A stretch of 64,000 nucleotides of DNA from Burkholderia anthina (GTDB lineage: Bacteria; Pseudomonadota; Gammaproteobacteria; Burkholderiales; Burkholderiaceae): positions 1 to 64,000 of the forward strand of contig NZ_CABVLY010000018.1 of the NCBI RefSeq assembly GCF_902498995.1. Reading direction: 5' to 3'. Both the position numbers and the translations under genes were made by a program. Below the pieces are notes generated by a model that made no database searches, was not told where the DNA came from, and worked only from the letters and a program-made list of their open reading frames with translations. Positions 27,890-36,231 of this stretch are shown one piece after another. Position 1 is the stretch's first letter. Every line of letters starts with the position of its first letter.

Positions 27890-29083
27890 ATGAAAGTGAA
27901 AGCCCCGCGTAATCGCTATGCAATCCTGATTTTCTCGGCCGCGTCGCTCGGCGCGTCCGCCGCCCATGCGCAAAGCAGCGTGACGCTGTACGGCGTGGTC
28001 GACGATTCGCTTGCCTACGTGAACAACCAGCAAGGCCATTCGAACATATACATGCGCGACGGCAACCTGTATGCGTCGAAGTTCGGGCTGCGCGGCGACG
28101 AGGATCTCGGCGGCGGCACGCACGCGATCTTCGATCTGCAGTCGGGTTTCAACCTGAACACGGGCGCACAGTCGGCGGCCGGCACGATCTTCAACCGCGA
28201 GGCGTTCGTCGGGCTGCGCAACGACCATTACGGCACGGTGACGGCCGGCCGCCAGTACACGCCGTACTTCCTGCTGGTCGGCCCGTACGCGTCGAGCAGC
28301 TGGCTGACCGGCGCGACGGGCGCGCACCCGGGCGACATCGACGGCCTCGACACGACGATCCGCGTGAACAACGCCGTCACCTATACGTCGCCGACCTTCT
28401 CCGGGCTGACCGCGAGCGCGATGTACGCGTTCGGCGGCATCGCCGGCGCGACCGGCAAGGGCAACACGTTCAGCGCCGCGCTGCGCTACGCGAACGGGCC
28501 GGTCGGGATCGCGGCCGGCTACCTGCGCATCAACAGCTCGGGCTCGTCGGCGGGCTTCCTGAACCCGGCGACCGCCGCGTCGGGCAGCTTCGCGGTGTCG
28601 GTGCTGAACCAGGGCTACCTGACCGCCAAGGCCGTCGAACAGGTCGCGGCCGCCGGCAACTACACGCTCGGCAACCTGACGATGGGCCTGAACTACTCGA
28701 ACGTGAAGTATCTGCCCGGCAACGGCTCCGCGTTCACCGACACGGCCGTGTTCAACACCTACGGCGCGCTTGCCGCGTATCGCTTCACGCCGGCGTTCTC
28801 GGTGGCCGGCGCGTTCTCGTACACGCTCGCGTCGAAGGCGAACGGCGTGTCGGATGCGGCACGCTACCAGCAGTATTCGCTGAAGGAGTCGTACAGCCTG
28901 TCGAAACGCACGACGCTCTACGCGCTGCAGGCGTATACGCATTCGAGCGGGCAGACGCTCGGTGCGCAAGGTGCCGGCCAGATCGTCGATGCGGCGCCGA
29001 TCGTCGGCGATTCGCAGCAGCTCACGCCGTCGACCACGCACGGCCAGTTCGTCGGCATGGCCGGGATCGCCGTGACGTTCTGA
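27890..29083 (+). CDS. Gram-negative porin (Burkholderia-type trimeric beta-barrel)
   Basis: A 397-residue outer-membrane protein. The signal peptide ends near SAAHAQ; the mature N-terminus SSVTLYGVVDDSLAYV and the C-terminal GMAGIAVTF (terminal Phe for BAM assembly) are typical of porin_4. The GLRGDEDLGGGTHAIFDLQ and AFVGLRNDHYGTVTAGRQY blocks are well conserved. It probably widens outer-membrane access for the substrate of the MFS and GH31 genes. The gap of about 100 bases before it suggests it may also have its own expression control. Confidence 0.94.
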   Translation: MKVKAPRNRYAILIFSAASLGASAAHAQSSVTLYGVVDDSLAYVNNQQGHSNIYMRDGNLYASKFGLRGDEDLGGGTHAIFDLQSGFNLNTGAQSAAGTIFNREAFVGLRNDHYGTVTAGRQYTPYFLLVGPYASSSWLTGATGAHPGDIDGLDTTIRVNNAVTYTSPTFSGLTASAMYAFGGIAGATGKGNTFSAALRYANGPVGIAAGYLRINSSGSSAGFLNPATAASGSFAVSVLNQGYLTAKAVEQVAAAGNYTLGNLTMGLNYSNVKYLPGNGSAFTDTAVFNTYGALAAYRFTPAFSVAGAFSYTLASKANGVSDAARYQQYSLKESYSLSKRTTLYALQAYTHSSGQTLGAQGAGQIVDAAPIVGDSQQLTPSTTHGQFVGMAGIAVTF

Positions 29084-29086
29084 ACG

Positions 29087-29107
29087 CGGGCGGCAACGTG
29101 CTGCCCG
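29087..29107 (+). terminator. possible terminator after the porin gene
   Basis: GGGCGGCA and TGCTGCCC form an 8-bp stem with one G-T pair and a three-base loop, starting a few bases after the porin stop. No T tract follows, so it may be Rho-assisted or merely an mRNA-stabilising stem. Confidence 0.4.
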
Positions 29108-29369
29108 CCATTCGCCCCGGACGATGTGCATCTCCGTACATCGCCCGGGTGCGCCGTCTTTCCCCGCTTCCGTTGCAACGCCGTGCGCGCACCGCGCGGT
29201 ACGCGCACTTGCTCCCGATCACTTACAATCCGTCAGGTTGATCCCTGCACGATCCTTCGTGCAATCCTGACATCGCGGTACGTTCGACGCACGCCGTATC
29301 AGGGTCCGGCCTGCGACACGCGTGGCCGGACGGCGTCGCACCGCGTTGCCCCACACCTGGATGCCCGTC

Positions 29370-29672
29370 ATGCCGGAATCCCGCCTCCTGTTCCGAACCG
29401 CATTCGAACCGCCGGCCGTCCTGCCGGTGCTCGCCGTCATCGGCGCATGGTTCTTCATCGGCCCGCAATCGGACGTCGCCCGCTTCGGCCTGCCCGGCGC
29501 GCTCGTCGTCGCCATCTTCGCCGTATTTCGGGTGCCGGTTGCGGCGAACGGCTTCGGCAACCGCCGAGCGGGCGCGCCGCGTACCGGCGCACGAGACAAG
29601 GACCGAATGAACAACCGCATCGCCCCCACTCCGTCGCCCCGATACGCGACGATCGACGGAGCCGCGCAATGA
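29370..29672 (+). CDS. small membrane protein, hypothetical
   Basis: About 100 residues starting MPESRLLFRTAFEPPAVLPV, with two hydrophobic stretches (AVLPVLAVIGAWFFIG, and LPGALVVAIFAVF) and a basic tail. I recognise no family. Support for being real comes from its stop overlapping the start of the next membrane-protein gene (ATGA), a sign of translational coupling. An in-frame ATG nine bases upstream at 29361 is an alternative start. Confidence is limited by the absence of homology that I can name. Confidence 0.45.
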   Translation: MPESRLLFRTAFEPPAVLPVLAVIGAWFFIGPQSDVARFGLPGALVVAIFAVFRVPVAANGFGNRRAGAPRTGARDKDRMNNRIAPTPSPRYATIDGAAQ

Positions 29673-29980
29673 GCGGGTTCCTCCACAATCGCGCCGGCGA
29701 CCTCGTCGCGCTCGTCACGCTCGCCGTGCTTTACCTCGGCGGCGCCGGCCTCGCGCTCTGGCGAATTCGCGCTGCCGCGTCGCGCGGCAAGCTCTACTGG
29801 ATCGCCTGCATCGCGCTCTTGGCCGGCGGTGCGATCGCGATGACCGTCAACCTGTCGCCGGTGCCGAACAGCGGCGAAATGTCGTCGGGCTTCGCGCTCG
29901 GCGTCGAGGCGGTGCTGCTCGGGCTTGTGCTCGTTGCGGCGGGCTGCGCGTGGCTGATGGTGCGTGCAAGGCGCGGCTGA
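29669..29980 (+). CDS. small three-helix membrane protein, hypothetical
   Basis: A 103-residue protein with three clear membrane segments: LVALVTLAVLYLGGAGLALW, IACIALLAGGAIAM and ALGVEAVLLGLVLVAAGCAW. It is probably an inner-membrane protein of unknown role. Translation is coupled to the preceding small membrane protein by a four-base overlap, suggesting that the two work together. Confidence 0.6.
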   Translation: MSGFLHNRAGDLVALVTLAVLYLGGAGLALWRIRAAASRGKLYWIACIALLAGGAIAMTVNLSPVPNSGEMSSGFALGVEAVLLGLVLVAAGCAWLMVRARRG

Positions 29981-30066
29981 CGGCACGCCTTTACGCGTGC
30001 CGCTTCATCGCCGGCCAGCCGCAACGCGCACGGCGAACGCCGGATCGCCGGCCCGCTTCCCCTGCG

Positions 30067-30915
30067 TCACGCAGACGGCGCGCGCGCCGTGACGAGCCAG
30101 CACGCCGCATCGAAACGCACGTCCGCGCCGTGCACGTAGCGCTCGAACGCGGCGCGCACCGTATCGACCACGCGCCGTCGTGTCGCGTCATCCACCTGTT
30201 GCAGTGCGAGTCCGACCGGCCCCAGTCGCGCGATGTAGTCGTGCAGCGCGGGCTCGGGCAACGCGCACGCGATATCGAGCGGTTCGATCTCGACGTCGGT
30301 CCAGCCGCTGTCCGACAACACTGACGCGATCCGCTGCCGGTCGCCGAATGCGAATTGTCCCGGCGCACCCGGCTGCCGCGCCGGCAAGTTCGGCAGCAAG
30401 GGCGCCGCGACGCGCTCGGCCGTCGTCATGAACGGATTGTCCGCCGCGCTGCGCCATGCGACGAATCGCAGTTGCGCGTTCGCGCGCGTCGCACGGCGCA
30501 GGTTCGCGAATGCGCGCACCGGATCGTCGAAGAACATCACGCCGAAACGCGACACGACCAGGTCGAAACGATCGCGTGCAAACGCATACGTCTGCGCATC
30601 GGCACACATGAAGCCTGCGCGGATGCCCTCGCGTTCCGCGCGATCCCGCGCAACGGCGATCATCCGCGCCGAGATGTCGATGCCCGTACAGTGCGCGTGC
30701 GCACCGAGCCTCCGGGCGATCGCGCGCGTCACCGCCCCCGTGCCGCAGCCGACGTCGAGCACGCTGCGCGAGGACGATGCCGCCGCGGCATCCGCGAGCA
30801 GCGTCTCGAACGGCTCGAACATCCGGTCGAGCGACGTCCGTGCGTCGACCCATGCAAGCCCCGACGGGCCGTTCCATAGCGCGGACTGCGCTTCGTTGGG
30901 CTGGTGCGATTCCAT
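30067..30915 (-). CDS. class I SAM-dependent methyltransferase
   Basis: A 282-residue methyltransferase. Motif I VLDVGCGTGAVTRAI lies near residues 52-66 and binds S-adenosylmethionine; CTGIDISARMIAVARDRAE is motif II, and RFDLVVSRFGVMFF the post-motif strand. The N-terminal SALWNGPSGLAWVDARTSLD resembles UbiE-like methyltransferases of unknown substrate. Its promoter carries a MerR-type operator almost identical to one in front of a DUF2938 gene 29 kb away in the same window, which suggests stress- or ligand-induced control. Confidence 0.88.
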   Translation of the reverse strand: MESHQPNEAQSALWNGPSGLAWVDARTSLDRMFEPFETLLADAAAASSSRSVLDVGCGTGAVTRAIARRLGAHAHCTGIDISARMIAVARDRAEREGIRAGFMCADAQTYAFARDRFDLVVSRFGVMFFDDPVRAFANLRRATRANAQLRFVAWRSAADNPFMTTAERVAAPLLPNLPARQPGAPGQFAFGDRQRIASVLSDSGWTDVEIEPLDIACALPEPALHDYIARLGPVGLALQQVDDATRRRVVDTVRAAFERYVHGADVRFDAACWLVTARAPSA

Positions 30916-30964
30916 CGTCGATTCCCCTTCGTGTGCATCGTTGATCGCGAGCCTGACTATGCGG

Positions 30965-30986
30965 CTTCAAGCCGGCTTGAGGTCAA
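30965..30986 (-). promoter_or_regulatory. MerR-type promoter/operator of the methyltransferase gene
   Basis: On the minus strand TTGACC is followed by a 19-base spacer and CATAGT. The spacer contains the dyad CCTCAAGCCGGCTTGAAG (30965-30982). A 19-base spacer with a dyad between -35 and -10 is the hallmark of promoters activated by MerR-family proteins. The half-site CTCAAG/CTTGAA matches the dyad at 60193-60210 next to a MerR gene. Confidence 0.7.
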
Positions 30987-31075
30987 GCGCTGCCACGACA
31001 CGCCCGCCGCGCCCCACTTTCATATTTCTTACATTCATGTTGCGTACCGTTGACGGCTTTCCCACGGTGCCACCC

Positions 31076-32539
31076 ATGCGACGACTCCTCTCTCGCACGC
31101 TGTTCGTGCGCTGCGCTCCGCTTGCCGCCCTTGCCGCGCTGTCCGCGTGTTCGAATCACATCGATACGCCCGCCGATCCGGCCAGTGCCGCGATCAACGT
31201 CCAGGCCGCGTGGGTCGAGATCGGCGATGCGAACCAGGCGATCGCGCGCGCGATCACGAACTACAGTCCGGCTTCCGCGAGCGATCCGCTGTGTCCGCAA
31301 CTGTCCGTCGACGGCAAGCTGTCGCGCATGACGCTGCGCGCCGGCACCGCGACCGTCGCGCAGCGACCGACCGCGAGCGACCCGGCCGACTCCAAACCGT
31401 CGAGTTTCCCGGTATCGGTCTGCGAAGCGACGTTGCCGGCCGACGCGCAGACGGCGAGCGTCGCCGGCCGCGCGCTGCCGCTGCCGAAGGCCCAGCCGCA
31501 GCGCATCGCGATCATCGCCGACACCGGCTGCCGGATGAAGAAGGCCGACAACGCATGGCAGGCGTGCAACGACGCGACGGTCTGGCCGTTCGACACGATC
31601 GCGGCGAGCGTCGCGAAGCTGTCGCCGGATCTGGTGCTGCACGTCGGCGACTATCACTACCGCGAGAACGCGTGCCCGCCCGACATCGCGGGCTGCAAGG
31701 ACAGCCCGTGGGGCTACGGCTGGGATACGTGGCAGGCCGACCTGTTCCGCCCGGCCGCGCCGCTGTTCGCGAAGGCGCCGTGGGTGGTCGTGCGCGGCAA
31801 TCACGAGGAATGTGCGCGGGCGGGCCAGGGCTGGTATCGCTTCCTCGATCCGCGCCCGTATTCGGCGGCCCGTTCGTGCGACGATCCGGCCCGTGACGAC
31901 GACGCGAACTATTCGGAACCGTATACGGTGTCGCTCGGCGGCGGCACACAGGTGATCGTGTTCGATACCGCGAAGGTCGGCCGCAATCCGCTGAAGACGA
32001 CCGACGCGCAATTCCGCATTTACCAGAAGCAGTTCCAGACGGTGGCGTCGCTCGCGTCGAAGGCCGGCATGACGACGACGATCTTCACGAACCATCACCC
32101 GATCCTCGCGTTCGCGCCGATCGCCGGCAGCACGCCCGCGCCGGGCAATCTCGCGCTGCAGTCGGTGATGTCGAGCCTGAACGCGCAGGCGTACTACCCG
32201 CCCGGCATCCACGTCGCGCTGCACGGGCACGTACACGACTTCCAGGCGATCAATTTCGCGTCCGGGCATCCGGCGACGATCGTGTCCGGCAACGGCGGCG
32301 ACAACCTCGACGTCGCGCTGCCCGACCCGTTCCCGGCCGACCTGACGCCCGCGCCGGGCGCCGTGATCGAACGGCTGTCGCACAACAACAGCTTCGGTTT
32401 CCTGATCATGGAACGGCGCGCGGCACCGGCGACGGGCTGGGTGTTCCATGCGTATTCGGCGGCCGGCAAGCTGCTCGCATCGTGCGACCAGTCGGGCACG
32501 ACGCTCGCCTGTGACAAGACGGGGTTCATCGCGCCGTGA
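31076..32539 (+). CDS. lipoprotein metallophosphoesterase (calcineurin-like)
   Basis: A 487-residue protein with a lipoprotein signal ending LAALSAC (lipobox, Cys near residue 23). The phosphoesterase core supplies the metal ligands in order: AIIADTGCR, HVGDYHYR, VVRGNHEE, FTNHHP and ALHGHVHDF. It is expected at the membrane facing the periplasm, hydrolysing a phosphomonoester or diester. ATG 31076 is chosen because the lipoprotein signal starts there; an ATG at 31037 adds an untypical leader. Its stop overlaps the GTG of the next gene, so the two are co-translated. Confidence 0.88.
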   Translation: MRRLLSRTLFVRCAPLAALAALSACSNHIDTPADPASAAINVQAAWVEIGDANQAIARAITNYSPASASDPLCPQLSVDGKLSRMTLRAGTATVAQRPTASDPADSKPSSFPVSVCEATLPADAQTASVAGRALPLPKAQPQRIAIIADTGCRMKKADNAWQACNDATVWPFDTIAASVAKLSPDLVLHVGDYHYRENACPPDIAGCKDSPWGYGWDTWQADLFRPAAPLFAKAPWVVVRGNHEECARAGQGWYRFLDPRPYSAARSCDDPARDDDANYSEPYTVSLGGGTQVIVFDTAKVGRNPLKTTDAQFRIYQKQFQTVASLASKAGMTTTIFTNHHPILAFAPIAGSTPAPGNLALQSVMSSLNAQAYYPPGIHVALHGHVHDFQAINFASGHPATIVSGNGGDNLDVALPDPFPADLTPAPGAVIERLSHNNSFGFLIMERRAAPATGWVFHAYSAAGKLLASCDQSGTTLACDKTGFIAP

Positions 32540-34026
32540 GTGACGAAGTTCGAGTGAATCGCGGTGTGGCGGGTTCGGGCAGGCGTCGGCGGAGAATGGC
32601 CGGATCGAGGAGGCAGCGTGTGTCGGTGGCGGCTTTTGCGGCGCTTCCGGTGTCGCATTCGACTCCCGTTCCAGTCCGTGCCCGCCGGACGGCACGCGTA
32701 CTCGCCGCGACCGTGCTCGCCGGTGTCGCGCTCGCGGCTCACGCCGCCCCTTCCGAAACGACGCTGCTGCCCGGCGCGCCGCCGTCGCGCATCGTCGCCA
32801 CGATCGGCAACGGCACGCCGCAGGTGACGGGCAAGATCGACGCGGCGACCGCGCACTTCGCGCCCGATCCGACGCTCGTCGCGCTTGGCCGCCGGATCTT
32901 CTTCGATCCGCGGCTGTCCGAGCCGCGCGGCATGTCGTGCGCGGGCTGCCACGATCCGGGCCGTGCGTTCGCGCCGACGCTATCGGCGGCATCGCTGGCG
33001 GGGCCCGGTGTGCCGGAAGGCAGCCGTCACGGCCGCTTCAGCCAGCGCAACGCGCCGTCGCTGCTCTACGTGCGCTACGTGCCGCGCCGCCACTTCTACC
33101 AGGACGACGACGCACCGGCGCCATCGCCGTTCGGCGGACTGTTCGGCGACGGCCGCGCGGACACGCTCGCCGAGCAGATCCGCGGGCCGCTGTTCGATCC
33201 GAACGAGATGAACAACCGGTCGCCGGCCGCGCTGCTGCGCAAGGTCGACGCCACCGAACTCGCGCCCGATCTCGCCGCGCGCTTCGGCGCGTCGGTGCGG
33301 CGCGATCCCGAGCAACTGGTGCGCGCATTGGGCTCGGCCGTCGAAGCCTATCTGCGGAGCGACGAGATGGCGCCGTTCACGTCGCGCTTCGACGCCTTCC
33401 TGCGCACGCGCACGCCGCTCGCGCCGGCCGAGATGCGCGGCCTGGCGCTGTTCCGGAATCCGGACAAGGGCAATTGCATGACCTGCCATACGCTGTCGGA
33501 GACGTCGAGCCGGCCGGAGCGCTCGCTGTTCACCGATTTCGGCTACGACGCGATCGCGGTGCCGCGCAACCGCGCGCTGCCAGCGAACCGCGATCCGCGC
33601 CACTTCGACAACGGACTGTGCGATACCGCCACGCGGCTGCGCTGGCCGGAACCGACGCAATGGTGCGGCTACCTGCGCACGCCGGGGCTGCGCAACGTCG
33701 CAGTCAAGCAGACGTTCATGCACAACGGCGTGTTCACGACGCTGCGCGACGCGGTCGCGTTCTACAACACGCGCTCGACCGACCCGGGCTACTGGTATCA
33801 CGGCGCAAAAACCTTCGACGACGTGCCGGCCGCCTATCGCGGCAACATCAACGTCAATTCGACGCCGATGAACCGCCGGCCCGGCACGCCGCCCGCACTG
33901 ACCGACGCGGAAATCGACGACATCGTCGCGTTCCTCGGCACGCTTACCGACGCGCGCTACGCCAGGCTTGCAGTACCTGCTGCCTCCGCCGTGCCCGCAG
34001 CCCAAACCGCCGCGCCGGCGCGCTGA
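32536..34026 (+). CDS. diheme cytochrome c peroxidase / MauG-like protein
   Basis: A 496-residue exported protein with a delayed signal peptide (RTARVLAATVLAGVALAAHA). Two heme c sites are present: CAGCH near residue 135 with FDPRLSEPRGMS before it, and CMTCH near residue 315. The region between, SLLYVRYVPRRHFYQDDD, fits the CcpA/MauG fold. It may reduce peroxide or oxidise a protein partner in the periplasm. The GTG 32536 start is in a GTGA overlap with the upstream gene, but the 50-residue positively charged lead before the signal is odd, and ATG 32596 is an alternative start. Confidence 0.85.
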   Translation: MSDEVRVNRGVAGSGRRRRRMAGSRRQRVSVAAFAALPVSHSTPVPVRARRTARVLAATVLAGVALAAHAAPSETTLLPGAPPSRIVATIGNGTPQVTGKIDAATAHFAPDPTLVALGRRIFFDPRLSEPRGMSCAGCHDPGRAFAPTLSAASLAGPGVPEGSRHGRFSQRNAPSLLYVRYVPRRHFYQDDDAPAPSPFGGLFGDGRADTLAEQIRGPLFDPNEMNNRSPAALLRKVDATELAPDLAARFGASVRRDPEQLVRALGSAVEAYLRSDEMAPFTSRFDAFLRTRTPLAPAEMRGLALFRNPDKGNCMTCHTLSETSSRPERSLFTDFGYDAIAVPRNRALPANRDPRHFDNGLCDTATRLRWPEPTQWCGYLRTPGLRNVAVKQTFMHNGVFTTLRDAVAFYNTRSTDPGYWYHGAKTFDDVPAAYRGNINVNSTPMNRRPGTPPALTDAEIDDIVAFLGTLTDARYARLAVPAASAVPAAQTAAPAR

Positions 34027-34027
34027 C

Positions 34028-34045
34028 CCTGGCCGAACGGCCAGG
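34028..34045 (+). terminator. hairpin after the peroxidase-like gene
   Basis: CCTGGCC-GAAC-GGCCAGG forms a perfect 7-bp stem with a 4-base loop two bases after the stop codon. There is no run of T after it. It separates the peroxidase-like gene from the SOS-type promoter that follows, so partial termination is plausible. Confidence 0.45.
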
Positions 34046-34094
34046 CGCAAGCACACCCGCTTGCGGTCGCCTCATATACTGGTTATATTTACAG

Positions 34095-34114
34095 TACTGT
34101 ATTTATGAACAGTG
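34095..34114 (+). promoter_or_regulatory. LexA (SOS) box over the promoter of a small gene
   Basis: TACTGTATTTATGAACAGTG contains the invariant CTGT-N8-ACAG core (34097-34112) and matches 16 of 20 positions of the enterobacterial SOS consensus. Just upstream, TTGCGG (34061-34066) and TATATT (34084-34089) with a 17-base spacer form a promoter whose start would fall inside the box. LexA bound here would block transcription until DNA damage. The coding region begins 10 bases after the box. Confidence 0.75.
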
Positions 34115-34123
34115 AGGTGCGCG

Positions 34124-34399
34124 ATGGAACATCTGGTCCGTATCGTCAACGACACCGATCGCCAAGTGCTGGCCTGGCTGCGTGCGCAGGTCGGCGACGC
34201 CCGCGTCGAACGCGCGGCGCGCCAGCTCGGGCATACGCGCAAGCCGTTTCCGTCCGCGGTGTGCCGGTATCTGGGCATGAGCGCGCCGGCCACGCTGCGT
34301 CAGGCGGAGCGGCCGCGCGCCGCCCGCGACTTCTCGGTCGGCGATCGTTACCTGTCGTTGATCCGCCAGCACCTCGCCACGCACACGGTCGGGCGATGA
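34124..34399 (+). CDS. small basic protein of unknown function under an SOS-type promoter
   Basis: A 91-residue protein beginning MEHLVRIVNDTDRQVLAWLR. It is rich in Arg, with a predicted helical first half (DARVERAARQLGHTRKPFPS) and the segment SVGDRYLSLIRQHLA at the end. I recognise no family. The upstream LexA box suggests induction by DNA damage, so an inhibitor of division, a DNA-binding protein or a repair accessory are possible roles. Start at 34124 is preferred over 34112, which would lie inside the LexA box. Confidence 0.7.
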   Translation: MEHLVRIVNDTDRQVLAWLRAQVGDARVERAARQLGHTRKPFPSAVCRYLGMSAPATLRQAERPRAARDFSVGDRYLSLIRQHLATHTVGR

Positions 34400-34534
34400 A
34401 ATCGCCGAAATCGTATCGCCGGTGCGGCGTCGCACGGCGAGAAACCGACGTGGAGACGGCGTGCCGGATCGGCCGGCTCGCGCATCCGCTGCGTCGGCAG
34501 CGCTCGGGCGCACCGTCGCCAGTCCGCCTGCCGG

Positions 34535-36028
34535 TCAGCCCGGTTGCGCGGCCGCTGCTGCATCGCGTATCAACCGGCCGAGCGTTTCGATTGCCGCTTC
34601 ATGCGCGGTGTCGAACACGCGCGTGCAGGCAAGCCGGATATACGCGTCAAAGCGATCGGAATTCGAAAAGATCGAGCCCGGCGCAATTCTTACTCCACGC
34701 GCCAGCGCAGCGTCGAACAGCGCTTCGGAACGTACGCCTTCCGGCAGCGCGATCCACAGCAGCATGCCGCCCGGCGGCCGGTTCATCCGCGTACCAGCCG
34801 GAAAATGGCGTGCGATCGCGTCGATCGTCACGTCGCGCTGCACGCGAAGCTGCTCGCGAAACCGGTGCAGGTGACGATCGAACGCGCCCGAGCCGACGAA
34901 CTCGGCAGCGACAGCCTGCAGCAGCGCGGCGTTGTGCCGGCTGTGCGCGAACTTGAGCATCTTCACGCGTGCGTGCCAGCGCCCCGCGCTCATCCAGCCG
35001 AGCCGCATCCCGGGCGCCAGCACCTTGTTGAACGACGGGCAGTAGATCACAGTGCCGTCGCGGTCCCATGCCTTCACGGGCTTCACCGCATGCGGCGCTT
35101 CGACGAGCTCGCGATACGGCTCGTCCTCGATCGCGGCCACGCCGCGGCGCGCGCACAGTGCGACCAGCGCGGCCTTGCGGTCGTCCGGCATCACGCTGCC
35201 GAGCGGGTTTTGCAGGTTCGGCACGACGACCACGGCCCGGATGTCCGGATACGCGGCCAGCGCCACGTCGAGCGCCTCGATCGACAACCCTGTGGTCGGG
35301 CTGGCCGGAATCTCGAGCGCGCGCAGGCCGAGGCTCTCGAGCAACTGGATCAGGCCGAAAAAGGCCGGCGATTCGATCGCGATCGTGTCGCCGGGGCGCG
35401 CCACCGCGCGCAGCGCGAGATTCACGGCATCGACCCCGCCGCTCGTCGACATCACGTCGTCCGGCGATACCGTCACGCCGTACGACACCGCGCGTTTTGC
35501 CATCGTCTGCCGGAATTCGGGCGAACCGCCGACGGGCCCCGCGTCGGTCAGCAACGTCGGCTTGCGCCGCAGCAGCCGGATCGCGAGCGTCTGCAGGCGT
35601 TCGGCCGGATACAGCGTCGCCTGCGCGGATGCGCCGCCGAGGTTCAGCGCATCGGGCGCCGCGTTCGCGCGATCGATCACGCGCGACACGCGTTCGTGCA
35701 GGCCCGCGAACGGCGGCTCGACGCTCAGCGGCGGCCCGTCGCTTTCCGGCAGCGTGTCGAGCACGGCCGCCGCGCGCCGCCGCACGAAATAGCCCGAGCG
35801 CGGCCTGGCTTCGCACCAGCCCGCATCCTCGAGCCGCCGGAACGCCTGGATCGCGGTCGACAAACTCACGCCGTGTTGCGCCATGAACGCGCGCACCGAC
35901 GGCATCCGGTCGCCGGGCGACAGCGTGCCGGCCGCGATGATGCGGCGGTAATGCTCGGCGAGCCGTTCGTAAAGCGGCTCGCCGGACAGCGGCAAAGGCG
36001 TGCGTGACAGATCGGTGATGGGCGTCAT
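34535..36028 (-). CDS. MocR/PdxR-type GntR regulator with aminotransferase domain
   Basis: A 497-residue regulator. Residues about 15-85 form the GntR winged helix (SPGDRMPSVRAFMAQHGVSL), and the remainder is a class I aminotransferase fold with the PLP lysine in YCPSFNKVLAPGMRLGW. Such proteins use PLP or an amino-acid adduct as effector. Three copies of an ACAGATTC motif lie in the space to the divergent DUF2917 gene, matching the usual multi-site MocR operator. ATG 36028 is taken as start; 36037 is an in-frame alternative. Confidence 0.92.
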   Translation of the reverse strand: MTPITDLSRTPLPLSGEPLYERLAEHYRRIIAAGTLSPGDRMPSVRAFMAQHGVSLSTAIQAFRRLEDAGWCEARPRSGYFVRRRAAAVLDTLPESDGPPLSVEPPFAGLHERVSRVIDRANAAPDALNLGGASAQATLYPAERLQTLAIRLLRRKPTLLTDAGPVGGSPEFRQTMAKRAVSYGVTVSPDDVMSTSGGVDAVNLALRAVARPGDTIAIESPAFFGLIQLLESLGLRALEIPASPTTGLSIEALDVALAAYPDIRAVVVVPNLQNPLGSVMPDDRKAALVALCARRGVAAIEDEPYRELVEAPHAVKPVKAWDRDGTVIYCPSFNKVLAPGMRLGWMSAGRWHARVKMLKFAHSRHNAALLQAVAAEFVGSGAFDRHLHRFREQLRVQRDVTIDAIARHFPAGTRMNRPPGGMLLWIALPEGVRSEALFDAALARGVRIAPGSIFSNSDRFDAYIRLACTRVFDTAHEAAIETLGRLIRDAAAAAQPG

Positions 36029-36067
36029 GCGGGCCATCGTGCCCGCGCACGCGGATGCTCGCCAGAT

Positions 36068-36148
36068 ACAGATTCGGGGCAAACCCACCGATACAGCGAT
36101 GCAAAATCGCCGGCTGCACCGCAACAGATTCCCGTCCCCTGAATCTGT
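36068..36148. promoter_or_regulatory. three-copy ACAGATTC operator between MocR and DUF2917 genes
   Basis: ACAGATTC occurs at 36068-36075 and 36124-36131 in direct orientation and as GAATCTGT at 36141-36148 in inverted orientation. The second and third copies face each other with a 9-base gap. MocR-family operators commonly combine direct and inverted copies of one half-site, so this is the likely binding region of the regulator starting at 36028. Confidence 0.65.
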
Positions 36149-36231
36149 CCTGCTTCCGCGCGTTTCCCTAACCTGATGACACGCTGTCGCCTCGCCGTCG
36201 CGAGGCTGCGCAACCGGGAAAAGGACTCGCC

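Noticed and set aside
34124..34399. SulA or LexA homologue under the SOS box
   Set aside because: The protein has neither a LexA-type helix-turn-helix/peptidase layout nor recognisable SulA features.
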